DNA of 64,000 nucleotides from Sycobia sp. Sy_11 (GCA_018907035.1 JACCIC010000004.1:2533501-2597500); one strand, 5' to 3'. Counted from the stretch's first letter, positions 21,090 to 32,602 are shown. Notes: generated by a model not told the origin, from the letters alone. Translations and numbers: made by a program.

Positions 21090-21374
21090 ATGCCAAAGGT
21101 GAATTTAAATTTAAGGTGATGGGAGCAGTCAGGTTGTCCTTTACTATCATAAAATATTATTTTTATTATTTTTATTTTATTTTATTATTAATTTTATTTT
21201 ATTTTTATTTTTAATGTTTAATTTTTAATCTAATTTATTTTTAGTAATAAGTTCTATTTCAGATTACTCGGGAGTGACTATAAAAAAGAACAGTCTGGCT
21301 GTCATTATTTTAGCTAATATATTATATTATAAAGACTGTAAGATCGATAAAAATATTTATTAATTTAAATTCAT

Positions 21375-21380
<6 letters not shown>

Positions 21381-21434
<54 letters not shown>
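21381..21434. repeat. (CT)n microsatellite
   Basis: About 27 CT units. Confidence 0.98.
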
Positions 21435-21439
<5 letters not shown>

Positions 21440-23540
21440 TTTCACGTATGCTTTAATTCGGTATTAAAAATTCTATTAAAAAATCCAAGAAATAAAACTA
21501 GCATGTTATAAAGGGCATGCAATTAAATATAAAAAATTTTAACAATATTTTAATTTACATATTTATAATTCTTTCTAAACGTTGTACCAATTAAATTATT
21601 TCGGAATTAATTCCAAAAATCACGCATTCATCCTCAAGTATTAAACACAAATATGCAGTTCTTCGTTGAAATTCCTTAAAAAATATATTTTAAACATATT
21701 TAAACTTGCATTGAAAAATGTAATAAATATTATCTCGAGTTTACATTTAAACAAAATTGTTTGAATTACTATACGATTTTATACGATATGTTTACTCTTT
21801 GCATTTTCTTCAATTGACTCTTATTTTTAAATATTATTTCAAATAGAAAATCATTAAAAACATTTAGGACACAATATACAAATTGAATTTTTATAAAATG
21901 GCGCCTCATTATTTTTTTTAAATTTTGCAAAAATTATATTTTTTTATTAGCCTTTAATTATAATTTCTTATTAAGATTTTTAATTCTCAACTGTGCAAGA
22001 AAACGGGCGTGTGCAAGTATTTAATAATAAGCCTCGTTGAATAATGTTGCGCCATAAAATTCCCCGCAAATACACTCTATTTAGCACAAAAATGTATATT
22101 TTGAGAACTAATAACAATTACTTTATTTAGACTAAAGCGAATTATTTTATACCGACAGTGATGGTTAGATAGAGTACTGGTTTCCATCTATGCTAACATG
22201 AAAAATGTCATGCACCGAGTACTGCTACTGGTATCTTTAAAGAAACAGCGAGAGCTTATTAAAGGTCCTAATAATTCACATGCATCATAATATTATTATT
22301 GACTATTAAGATTTATTTAGACTGTTAAACCACTTAGCTATTTTTAAATATTTATTCGTATTTATAATTGATATCGCTTTGATAAATTGTTTCAAAATAC
22401 TGGAATAATTCTATGATAAATTTTGATGTTTACCTCTATATCATCAAAGATAATTGTACAAATAAACATTAATTATTTTTATTAAAGAAATGCTTAAGTT
22501 GAATTTTGAAAAATAATATCATATTTTTTGAAATCTCTAAATCAACGAAGAATACGATACAGTAGAGGGTGTTTGGATTCTAAAGTTCATATACCGGTTA
22601 TGGAGCATAGTTGTAATGGGATTTGTTTAAAATTAGTTTTCGAGAAACAGTACTGTTTCATCAACAGTGAAATGCTATCCTTGTTTATGAATTTTTTTAT
22701 AAAGAATTTTTTATATTTTGAATTTTTCAAACCTTATAGTACAAGTTTAATATTTTTACGGTAAATAGACACAGTTAACAACAACCAATTGCCTCGTTTA
22801 ATACGCTAGATCGAAAAAGATATTCAGTAAATTTACATGAACCAATTTTTAATTTAGGGATCTTCTTCTTAAATTGAAAAAATCATTACTGCAAATTGTA
22901 TAATTTTTGTTGTCTAATTAGGGAAGTAAAATCGTTCTTTTTCTAACTGTAAATCAAATAGTCATAAGCGAGATGTTAAATTTTAAACAAATTCTTCTGA
23001 GAACTCAAATGGTTCATTGGTTTAAAATTTTTTACTTCTCTCTTATAAGATTTGAATACTTTACTACTTCGGATTTCTTTCAATTCAAATTGTATATTTA
23101 TACCAAATTTTGGATTAAATGCACTGATTAATGTTTGAATTTTTCAATCAATTTTTATACCCTACAAATGTGAAAAAAAACGAAAATACATTTATTTGAT
23201 ATGAGATATGAAATAGACAAAAACATGGATTCAATTTTTGTTTTAAACTTATTAGACGCACTTGATGAGACAAAAAGTATCAAATCAAAATCTTAAAAAG
23301 AAGCATAATTTGTTACTAGATAGGATTTTCAAAATAGACAAAATGAAGCTAAAAATAGATTAATTTAAACCTTTTAGACATACAGATCTTAAGTGCTGTG
23401 ACATTCACAAATCTTAAAAGTAGTGTAATCAAAAGATCATCCATGTATATTTTTGAAAAGGATTAGTAATACCTATATGCTAATTTAATAATGGTTAGCC
23501 ATAATGTTTATTTTATCAAAGTACTTTGTCTACTTTAACA
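21435..23540. other. Intron, no feature seen
   Basis: Two kilobases of AT-rich DNA without family-matching ORFs. The 78-codon plus-strand ORF at 22528-22764 has no recognisable motif and I treat it as chance. Confidence 0.5.
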
Positions 23541-23546
23541 CATGTA

Positions 23547-24564
23547 GAGGGTGGTCCCAGAAGTACCTGGCCTGACCTAGAGGTGGCGGTATTTGCTCAA
23601 AAAATACCTCAGTATTAGAAAGTACACAATCCATAAAGCATATGTCTCAAGTTTGAACACACCATGATATTTAGTATTTGTTTGACAGCCATCAATAGTG
23701 AACGTTTTCAGTGAATTTGTAAACATCGAAAAAATTGGTCATCATTATGTGATACAATACTTTTTTTTGAAAGGCCTCAGCCCAACCAATATAAAAGTTA
23801 AACTTTACTTTACTCTGGACGAGACTGCTCCTTCGTTTGCAACAGCAAAATATTAGATAGCAGATTTTAAAGGAGACCTTACGAGCTGCCAGAACGTGCA
23901 TCACAGTGGTCGACCAAACGATGTGATGACTCGAGAAATGTTGAAGAAAATCCACAAAGCGGTTCTGGATGAACGTCGACTGAAAGTGCGCGAGGTAGCA
24001 GACAAAGAAGGCAAAGACTATTCCATCTGCAGGTAAGGGTATGGCATCGGTTTTTTGGCATGCGTGTGGGATAATTTTTATTGACTATCTTGAAAAAGGA
24101 AAAACTATTAATGGCAAGTATTAAGCGAACTTATTGCAACGTTTGAGCGAAAAAATCAAGCGAAACAGGCCGTATTTGGCTAAGAAGAAAGTGCTGTTCC
24201 ATCAAGACAATTCACGAGATTATACATCCGTTATTGTAATCGCCAAAATTAATGAATTAAAGTTTGAATTACTACCTCATGTACCCAATTCGCCAGATTT
24301 AGATACTTCGGGCTATTTTCTGTTCCCAGCCTTGAAAAAATGGCTTGGTAGTGAAAGATTTTCCAACAATAAAGAGGTGATGTCGGCAGTTAATGGCTAT
24401 TATAGGAGCTTGACAATTCTTATTATAAAAAGGGTATCAAACTTATTGAACATCGCTGGAAAAAGTGTATAGAGCTGCTAGCAGATTATGTCGAAAAATA
24501 AATATACTGTTCCAAAATTGTCGAGTTTTCTTTGTTAGGCCAGGTACTTCTGGGACCGCCCTCG
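23547..24564 (+). mobile_element. Mariner, complete ends, internally deleted
   Basis: A 1018 bp element whose ends (GAGGGTGGTCCCAGAAGTAC and, inverted, CGAGGGCGGTCCCAGAAG) form terminal repeats flanked by TA. The N-terminal region keeps a D-E-R-R-L-K-V-R-E-V-A-D segment (23968-24004). The middle, with the first catalytic Asp, is deleted at about 24010-24120. The last part (24134-24472) is open for 112 codons: K-K-V-L-F-H-Q-D-N (second Asp), L-L-P-H-V-P-N-S-P-D-L-D-T-S-G-Y. The third Asp is replaced by Gly in S-G-Y-F-L-F. Family resemblance is to irritans-type mariners. It is non-autonomous at best. Confidence 0.9.
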
Positions 24565-24566
24565 TA

Positions 24567-25100
24567 TAGGGATTTTCATTGAAAAAAAACTACTTTCACT
24601 TAAATAAGTATTGAGGCCAAACTAAAGGCCACTATTGATTTCCTCCTTATTCATCCACCTTATTGAAAATGGAATAGGAATTTACTTGAGTCAACTCGAA
24701 AAAGTCCCTTTAAATATTACTCTTGCATTGAATGGCAAAAAAATAAGATTACTTAACTGAAGAGATAGAGAAATGCATGCTGTACAGTAACTAATCCCTG
24801 ATCTACTAGTGTGGAAGCTGAGTATTTACTTATCCTGATGCTGTACATCTGAACCAAACAAGGAAAGTAGAAATTTTATAATAATTTTTAATAATTTTGA
24901 AACTATTACAAACGCACCGCATAGAAAAATCAGTAACGTAATGTTTTATAGGCAGAGTGTCGATCTCTCGAGAAGTTTCGCCTCGCAAGCCTTATTGCCC
25001 CGGATATAAAAGCTTTGTTTTAAAGCTACTAGTTTCTATCTTTTTATAGAAACATTCATATTGCAAATTCCCAAATTTTGCTAAAATATAGCATACATTT
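24567..25100. other. Intron, no feature seen
   Basis: AT-rich. No coding or repeat feature is recognised. Confidence 0.5.
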
Positions 25101-25104
25101 CTGA

Positions 25105-25340
25105 TCTACTGCTTTCGAAAACCAAATGGTTTTCCGGTTACAGCACCGATTGATCCGAATTTATACTTTATTTTGTCATACTTATTTTGAAGCATGACTT
25201 ATAGTTTTTGAAAATAGTGTCCACATTTTCCTTAAACCAAGTTATGTATTTAAAAAATACAGCTGTCGAAAATCTAAAGGTGTCTCGGTCACAGCACCGA
25301 TGGATTTCAAATATATAACTTGCCAATAGTAAAAATGGCA
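25105..25340. repeat. Diverged direct repeat, about 160 bp period
   Basis: TTTCGAAAACCAAA...CGGTTACAGCACCGATTGAT (about 25105-25155) recurs as TGTCGAAAATCTAAA...CGGTCACAGCACCGATGGAT (about 25265-25315), each followed by a TTTATACTTT- or TATATAACTT-type stretch. Two diverged units of an unnamed repeat. Confidence 0.6.
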
Positions 25341-25653
25341 TTTTCCAGTCAAAATACTGATAACTTGAAATTCCCCGAGAGATTTTTAAACCTTTATTAT
25401 TCATTTAACAATGCATGAGTACTATTATAAACTTTCATTTAATAAATGAACACAATTGTTCGTGCCCTTGCGAAATCTTTAACTAACTCATATCTACATT
25501 TCTATATGTTACTGGGTTTTCTTTACATTACATTTTTATTTAAACAACACATTTTCTTACATTTTTAAAACAACGTAATTATTAAATATAACGCGTTCAA
25601 TTTACCTAAATTATGATTTTGATATCTAACATGAAAATAACATTAACTATATA
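25341..25653. other. Intron, no feature seen
   Basis: AT-rich stretch up to the mariner. Confidence 0.5.
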
Positions 25654-26748
25654 TTAGGAGTTATTTGCGGGAAGTTTCACTTTATTGGTTCAATTTGAAG
25701 AAATCTGCTGCCGAGACGCATCGATTGCTTCAGGAGGCTTATGGAGAAGGTTGTGTCGATGATTCAAGTGTTCGCGGATGGTTTCGACGCTTCAAAAGCG
25801 GTGATTTCGACGTGGAAGACAAGGAGCGTTCCGGGCGGCCGCAAATCTTTGAAGATCGAGAATTGGCGACTTTGCTTGATGAAGATTCTTTTCAAACGCA
25901 AGAAGAACTTGCTGAAGCATTGGGAGTTGACCGAACAATCATTTCCAAGCGTTTGAAAGCCATGGGAATGATCCAAAAGCAAGGAAATTGGGTGCCGTAC
26001 GAACTGAAGCTGAGAGACGTCGAACGGCGTTTTTTCACTTGCGAACAGCTGCTTCAGCGACATAAAAGAAAGGGTTTTCTGCATCGTATCGTGACTGGCG
26101 ATGAAAAGTGGATACGTTACGATAATCCGAAGCGAAGAAAATCATGGGGACTACCCGGCCATGCATCATCATCGACGGCCAAGCCAAATATTCATGGCGC
26201 CAAGCTCATGCTCTGTATATGGTGGGACCAGCTAGGTGTGGTTTACTATGAGCTTCTGAAACCGAATGAAAGGATCACAGACGAGGTCTATCGACGACAA
26301 TTGATGCGTTTGAGCCGCGCACTGCGAGAAAAACGGCCACAATACTCCGACAGGCACGACAAAGTTATTTTGCAACATGACAATGCTCGCCCACATGTTG
26401 CACCGCCGGTGAAAACATACTTAGAAATGCTCAAATGGGAAGTCCTACCCCACCCGCCGTATAGTCCAGACGTTGCTCCGTCTGATTACCATCTCTTCAG
26501 ATCGATGACGCATCGCCTGTCTGACCAGCACTTCCATTCCTACGAGGAAGCCAAAAAATGGGTGGATGACTGGATAGAGGCCAAACCGGTTGAATTTTTT
26601 CGCAACGGGATTCGTATGTTGCCAGAAAGATGGGAAAAAGTTGTAGCTAGCGATGGCCAATACTTTCAATAATTCATTTGTAACCATTTTTTCACAATAA
26701 AGGCTCAAAATTTGAAAAAAAACGGGAAACACTTATTCACATACCTGA
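25654..26748 (+). mobile_element. Young mariner (copy C1), transposase open but 5' end deleted
   Basis: Transposase of the Tc1/mariner superfamily, which cuts and pastes the element at TA sites. The frame is open from about 25653 to 26672 with all catalytic residues: V-T-G-D-E-K-W (first Asp), L-Q-H-D-N-A-R-P-H (second), S-P-D-V-A-P-S-D-Y-H-L-F (third, D34D spacing). W-F-R-R-F and S-G-R-P mark the DNA-binding region. The right terminal repeat (26715-26748) is intact. On the left only TTAGGAG (25654-25660) of the repeat survives. A deletion joins it to codons beginning L-R-E-V-S-L-Y-W, removing the ATG, about 14 codons and the 5' UTR found in the sister copy at 55364-56627. A TTG stands where an upstream Leu codon was, so no true start remains. 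Confidence 0.95.
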
Positions 26749-26750
26749 TA

Positions 26751-27415
26751 TATTTTATATAAATTATTCTTATTAACGAAGTATACTTATTAACTTTATA
26801 GACAGTATACGATAACGAATAATATTAGCAAGCGATATAACATAATACATACGATGAACTATAAAATTTTATAAAACAATATAATATAAATACAAAATGA
26901 AAAATGAAACTAATTTTAATAACTTATGCTAATCATATTTTCTCTTATAGCTTATAGCCAAGCTATCAGTGTTTTACTGTTTATACTGGTTATATTACAA
27001 TCCTAAGAATTTTGTTCGCTTGGTTGGATATCTTTTTTCTTTTATACTTATAACAACCTAAACAAAGTATTTTATTTTATAATTATTAATAACGCATATT
27101 ATATCTATTTACCGATTATTTAATAACGCAATAATCTATATCGTATATATATATTTTTTTTTTCAAAAGCATGTATCATGTATCGCCGTTCCGTAACACA
27201 AATTTAGCCAAGTCTCGCTAAATAATTAATTAATCAATGCACTAGCCTGAAAGATTTATTAAGTTTGGCTGCCAAAAGGAGTGGAAAAGTTGTGTTTCGA
27301 GATTTGATATATATTTGTACAACAGCCAATGGGGATTGCTTTACACCTTGCATCTTCGTTGAAAAACAAATATATTCATAAAAATTATGTAAACGGAGAA
27401 AGAGATCAGAAATAT
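26751..27415. other. Intron, no feature seen
   Basis: AT-rich sequence without recognised features. Confidence 0.5.
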
Positions 27416-28760
27416 GATGAACACATGAAACAAGGAAAATAAATCAAGAAGGCAAAGAACATGGCAAAGGAAGAGAAAGGAGAGGAATAGAAGACAAAAG
27501 ATAGGAGGGAGCTAAATATATCTAACTTCCCGTATAGTTCGCCGGAATCACACATAGGGAGATGCGCGCAATAAGATCAATTGAGGACAAAAGACAATAA
27601 AGGAAGATGAGGGAAGCGATACTTGCTCGCACCTGCAAAACCAGTAAGTATCTCACCAGGCCCCTACAGATCTGGTCGAAAAAAGTATAGGAAGCACAAA
27701 GCAAATACGAAGTTAAGTACACGAGTACCGCCGGAAAAACAGCGGCGGAGATTATTCCGGAAACTACACAACATACGACAGCTCACCATCTCGCCCAGCT
27801 CTCCCAGAAATTATGCGTCGCTTAGATAAGGAATATGAATAAGAAGACGAAAGAAATAAGCACCACGCCATGACGGCATGCCGCACACGGCAAGGCTGCT
27901 TCAACATGGCATCACCTCAGTCGGGTTAGGTTGGACGGACGATACGAGCGACGCCAAGCGGATAGCGAGCACCATGCGTCTCTATAGATATATAGATATA
28001 CCGATTAGACAGTTATGAATACAGCGCGCAACAAAAAATAGCGACGACGTCACGAAGACCGACACACAACGAAGAAGGAACAGGTCGATTTTTGCAGCTA
28101 TTGCTCATATATCGTATTGCAAATTTTTATCTAATCCCTTTGTATAGAAAAATTGTTTCATGGCGCCGTTCGCTCGAGATAAAAGGTGTAGATCTTTTTT
28201 GGAGGAATAGAGAGGTGCAAAGGGTGAGAAAGAGACGGTGGAGTATAGCGGGAGAAGAAGAGAGAGAGGAAGAGAGAAATAGAAAGAGAATAAAATCGAG
28301 TCGATTTACGAGGGGACGCCCTCGTATCAGTCATCTACAGAGACTACGGCTTGAACAGCGGTAAGTGGGCCGCAGTCGTTATCGAAATGTATATATTTAC
28401 ATTATATGTATAACCAGAGATGCAAGGGACAGGGACAGACGTTCGTGCGCGTGTAGGAATTTCGCCTCCGTCGTCATTGGACGAAACGAGAATTCGTCGC
28501 GCAGATCGACATGGAAGTTGGCAGTGCGAGCCAGCCACGCCATGTCGAGCCACCGTAACCGGGTGATATTTCATTCTACGCCAGGGAGAGGAGGAATACG
28601 GGACACCCATTTTGACGACGCGTGACAAGCGGGCATTTGAGCGGAATTAGGCTGCTGCAAGAAATTGTATTTGAAATTAACTAAGATGTATGTGTGACAG
28701 CCGATACAGAATTTGCGAAAATAAAGCTTGTGGAGTCTATTTATTTTAATCGTCGCCTGT
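27416..28760. other. GC/CpG-richer island, promoter, exon or LTR remnant
   Basis: Composition shifts to balanced GC with frequent CpG. A purine-rich GGAAGAGAGAAATAG-type tract lies at about 28240-28300. Toward the right it ends with GCGAAAATAAAGCTTGTGGA (about 28716-28735), where AATAAA could be a poly(A) signal, and T-rich sequence beyond 28740. ORFs overlap on both strands and match nothing I know. The AATAAA-x-CTTGT end resembles the right part of the island at 57403-58560 (CAAATAAATCTTGTAATTGA). That would suit an LTR R/U5 region. A promoter with a noncoding first exon is the alternative. Confidence 0.35.
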
Positions 28761-29368
28761 GTATTTTTCTTAAAATCATTCTATAATAAAGTAAAGGTCC
28801 TTTCTCTGATTCCATTTTTCGGATACTCCGACTGAGTAATTTTCAGAGATTTTCGCACGGTAACGCGGTAAGAAGCACCTGTCCACGGAGCTGGTAGGTA
28901 ATCACCAGCATCTCAAAATAGAGAGTTTTGCAAGGCGTGAGAAACTTTTTACACTAAACAAGACCAATTTTTCGTAGAAGAGTCAATGGCCATATTTAGC
29001 GAGTGATTTAATTTTTAGCTTAATAGAAACTTGTGAGTAGAAAGGAGGAAGATATAAAATTTATCGTGAAAGATTGCTCGTTACTTTCGATGTTAGGAAT
29101 CAGCAACGTCAACAATTAAAGAACGTTCACAGAAAAAAAATCGAGGCTTATAGCAGACCACTATCTACTATGCCACTAGCCGTAGGATATTGTATGCTAG
29201 CTATCCCAGATAAATGGATTAGTTAAATCTATTACTTTATCGCATATTGAATAAGTTGTAAGTTTAGTTAAGTATGAGTATACAGCATAAATACAAGGAG
29301 TTCATACGTTATCATACGTTTACATACACAACCGGTGAAATATAACACTATATGTAAATAAATAAAAT
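28761..29368. other. Intron, no feature seen
   Basis: Mixed composition falling back to AT-rich. No family resemblance found. Confidence 0.45.
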
Positions 29369-29370
29369 TA

Positions 29371-30890
29371 TTAGGAGGCGAACGTAGTTTCCGACCTTCA
29401 CCTTTCGATGGCGGTATAAGTAGTACGAAAAGTTAGATGTGTCGGATCTCGTCCTTATTTTTTAGGTTTGGCATTTACCAATAAAATTCAGTTAACAGGC
29501 GCAATCATTTGTTTAAACATTATAAATTGTTGATCAGTGAAAAATGAAGCTTGATAAATCGTTTTTTCGACATGTCCTTTTACACTATTTTGATTTGACA
29601 AAATGTGTAGTAGAAACTTATCGATTGCTTCAAGAATGTTATGGAGAACAAGCTTACAACATGTAAAGAGGGGTTTCAGCGGCTTAGAAGTTGAAATACT
29701 GATGTTAATGAAAAAAATTGTTCAGGACAACCAAAAAAGTTTGAAGGTAGTAAATTGCAAGCATTATTGGACGAAAACTCGTCTGAAACGCAGAAATAAC
29801 TCGCTAATAAGTTAGGAGTCAGTGACAGAGCACTTGGCAAATACTTATATGTGAGGAAAAATATGCATAAAGAAGAAAAATGGATGCCACACTATTTGAC
29901 AGTCATTGCCATTATGAATCGATGCAATATCGCACTGTCTTTGCTTGCCAGAAGAAAAAGAAGAATTTTCTATGTCGTATGATGACTGGTAATGAAAAAT
30001 AGATTTACTATGACAATCCGAAGTGCAAAAAGACATGGGTGGACCCAGATCAACCGTCCACATCGACATCAAAACGGTACATCCACGGCCAAACAGAATT
30101 GTTATACATTTGGTGGGACCAACAGAGTGTGCTGTACTAATAGCTCCTGAAACCGAATGAAACCGTCACTGCCGAGGTACATGAATGCCAACTGAATGAT
30201 TTTCAACAGAAATTGATCGAACATAATTCAGCAATAGCGAGCAATAGGCGCAAAGTCATTCTCTTGAATGACAACGTTCGGTCACATGTTGCCAAAGCCG
30301 TCAAAACACCCTGTTGGCGTGAGAATGAGAACTATTGCCGCAGCTAGCGTATTCACTAGAAATAGTGCCTTCTGATTAATACCTATTCAGATCTACACAG
30401 CACGACCTCGTTGATATGTACTTCCAACAAGTTCAAGAAGACAACTATGTATACGATTGAGATATTTCAGAAATTGAACAAACATAGATCAACAATAGGC
30501 GCAAAGTCATTCTTTTGCTTAACGAATTTCGGCCACGTGTTGCGAAAGCCGTCAAAAACACCTTGTTAGGGCTCGAATGAGAAGTGTTTCCGCACCAGAC
30601 GTACTTGCCAGACATAGCGCCTTCTGATTACGGCCTATTCAGATCGATACAACACGCCCTCGTTGATATGTACTTCCAACAAGTTCAAGAAGTGCAAGAA
30701 TTTGTGGATGATTGGATCCTCTCGAAACCGTAATCGTTCTTTCACCACGATATCGCCATATTGCCAGAAAGATGGCGAAAAATAGTAGAAAATGACGGAA
30801 AATATTTTGATTAAGCTAACGTGTATCCATTTTCTGTCATAAATGTCCTTTTTCCGTTAAAAAAGGTCAAAAACTAAGTTCAGCTCCTAA
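29371..30890 (+). mobile_element. Mariner (family B) with an internal tandem duplication
   Basis: Ends TTAGGAGGCGAACGTAG and, inverted, TTAGGAGCTGAACTTAG, with TA on each side (29369-29370, 30891-30892). Its 1520 bp is about 250 bp longer than a normal mariner. The extra length is a second copy of the segment around the second and third Asp: 30229-30443 repeats as 30493-30690 (CAATAGGCGCAAAGTCATTC ... CTTCCAACAAGTTCAAGAAG), joined by a 50 bp junction (AGACAACTATGTATACGATT...). The transposase is broken by many stops. The motifs still readable are M-T-G-N-E-K (Asp replaced by Asn), W-V-D-P-D and A-P-S-D-Y-G-L-F in the second duplicate. Confidence 0.92.
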
Positions 30891-30892
30891 TA

Positions 30893-31054
30893 TTTATCAT
30901 CAAATCTGTGTAGTATTTGGTTACCTCGGCGATCGGCCCCTGACTCAATTCCTGGCTTCTGCTAAAGCAACCGGAAGCTGGAGTCAGACTGTCAAATTAC
31001 CGAACCTAACTTATGAATTAGTAACTTTTGAAGTATTTTTAATCTTAAATTTAG
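30893..31054. other. Short spacer before CA microsatellite
   Basis: No feature is recognised. Confidence 0.5.
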
Positions 31055-31072
31055 ACACACACACACACACAC
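31055..31072. repeat. (AC)n microsatellite, left half of retrotransposon target
   Basis: Nine AC units directly abutting the 5' end of the R1-clade element. The CA run resumes at 35811 after the element's poly(A). Confidence 0.95.
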
Positions 31073-31409
31073 CAGTGTGGAGTTTTGTTGCTTTCTCCCA
31101 TCTGGCGCCTCCCCATGTTGCGGATAGGGGATGGCTCGCTACAATTTGTAGAGGGCACTGAGGAAATAAAATACTCAGGGCGGACAGAAAAAGCTAATAG
31201 GGAGGGCCTCCCGAACGTAAGGCCAATTATGACTAATGTTTGGTATAAACAAGGATATACCCCAGGGAGTAACTCCGGCAAGACCGGTCAATCTCCTCAC
31301 CGATTCCGATAGAGTGTAAGCCTCTATGGTCGGTGGTAGCCCCTCGGATTCTGGGGAGGGCAAATCAAACATAATCATAGATAGTACACTGGGTACTAAA
31401 GGAGATGTC

Positions 31410-32589
31410 ATGATGGATCAAGAAACAACGGATTGAGAAATCTCCATCACGCGCAGAAACAATCACCTGGAGCGACTTGGTGAGAAGATCAGCCAATTGT
31501 TGGATTTTGTCAAAGATAGGCATAACGTACAGAAGACCATTAAGGATCTTGCTCGTTCCATTAATGCCTCATATAAATGCATTAGTATGGCAGAGGATGA
31601 TCTATTACAGTATCAACGTCCTGGTACACATGAAGTGGTGACTCAGACTACGCCGAGTCTACGCTCTGACACCAAACGAACGGCAGCAGAAGCGATGGTT
31701 TCCATTCCCAAAACTATAGGTGGCAAAAGGACGAAAGAACCACCATTGGGCTCAAGGAGACCACTAGAGTCGGTCGGAGTACCTACAGGCAAGTCTGAAG
31801 CCAAAGAAAATCAATGGCAGACCATCAAGCGTAAGAAGCCCAAAGGCAAAGATAAAGAATTATCTAGTACACGCAGGCTTAATGGACGAAATAGGCCTAA
31901 CTCCATTTTGATTAAGGCCAATGAAGGAGTTACATACGCGGAGGTACTGCGACAAATAAAGAATGACCCGGAGTTATCTCATGTCAAGAATGAGGTTAAC
32001 AGGATACGTAGAAATGCAAGCGGTGCCCTTGTACTTCAGTTGGCACGGACAGCCAAAGATGCACATGAGTTGGCACGCATTGTTGAATCTAAGGTTGGCC
32101 ATAGCGCATCCACTTCGGTCCTGAGTAATCTCATTACATTGGAGATTAAAGATATAGATGAGGTCACTTCAAAGGATGAAGTATTAGAGGCTCTGAGAAC
32201 ACACCTCGAGCTAAAGGAGACTAACCTACTAATTGCTCGTTCCTTGCGGCAAGCTTATGGGGGTACTCAGACGGCGGTGGTGTCTGTACCATATAGCCGA
32301 GCAGCTGAGCTACTACGTGTAGGGCATGTTCGAATCGGATGGGTCAGCTGCAGAGTTCGAAAAAAAAACAGAAATAAAGCGCTGCTTCAGGTGTTGGCAG
32401 ATTGGCCATTTAGCGTCCGTGTGCTCGGGCCCTGACAGAACTAAACTTTGCAGGCACTGCGGTGGAAAAGACCATCTATCCAAGCTGTGTGTAAACGGGC
32501 TCTGTTGTTTACTCTGTAAATGTGAAGGAAAAAGGAGATTAACCATCCAGCATACAGCTATAAGTGCCCGATTACCGTGGAGTTTTTAA
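31410..32589 (+). pseudogene. R1-clade ORF1 (gag-like, zinc knuckles), two lesions
   Basis: The nucleic-acid-binding protein of the retrotransposon. It probably starts at ATG 31410 (M-M-D-Q-E-T-T-D). An in-frame TGA stands at 31434-31436, after which the frame is open to 32435. The charged N-terminal half (I-S-Q-L-L-D-F-V-K...; K-R-K-K-P-K-G-K near 31830) is followed by the gag-like core. The zinc knuckles C-F-R-C-W-Q-I-G-H-L-A-S-V-C and C-R-H-C-G-G-K-D-H-L-S-K-L-C (both C-x2-C-x4-H-x4-C), then a C-rich tail, are read in the next frame to 32589. The shift falls in a run of nine A at 32360-32368, where eight would keep the frame. ORF2 begins 13 bp downstream. Confidence 0.92.
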
Positions 32590-32602
32590 ACAGACATAAA
32601 AC

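Larger units (their letters stand above)
19977..21363. mobile_element. Element with about 300 bp inverted arms and hammerhead-like motifs
   Basis: The left arm (19977-20247) and right arm (21047-21363) are inverted copies of each other. Their shared blocks, read outward, are CCTGAGG..AACCG-TAG-CGGTT-CGAAAC; GGTGAATTTAAATTTAA; GGGAGCAGTCAGGTTGTCC; a variable TTTTATT tract (longer on the right); TTTCAGATTACTCGGGAGTG; GGACAGTC-GACTGTC; and a final GACTGTAAGATCGATAAAAA. The 800 bp centre (20248-21046) is AT-rich with only short ORFs and no recognised protein. A partial arm is at 12858-12948. It could be a foldback element or two head-to-head 3' ends of a Penelope-type element. The structure is certain, the class is not. 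Confidence 0.85.

Noticed and set aside
12500..21400. A single perfect palindrome centred near 16.7 kb
   Set aside because: The repeats are mirrored in order but their distances do not match. The polymerase remnant at 17.1-18.5 kb has no mirror partner, so only a partial, disrupted arrangement is supported.
25764..26084. Antisense ORFs within the young mariners (also 56006-56326 and 26445-26732)
   Set aside because: Shadows of the transposase frame, identical between copies only because the transposase is.
27925..27940. GGGTTAGGTTGG as an interstitial telomere (TTAGG) array
   Set aside because: Fewer than three units; chance occurrence.
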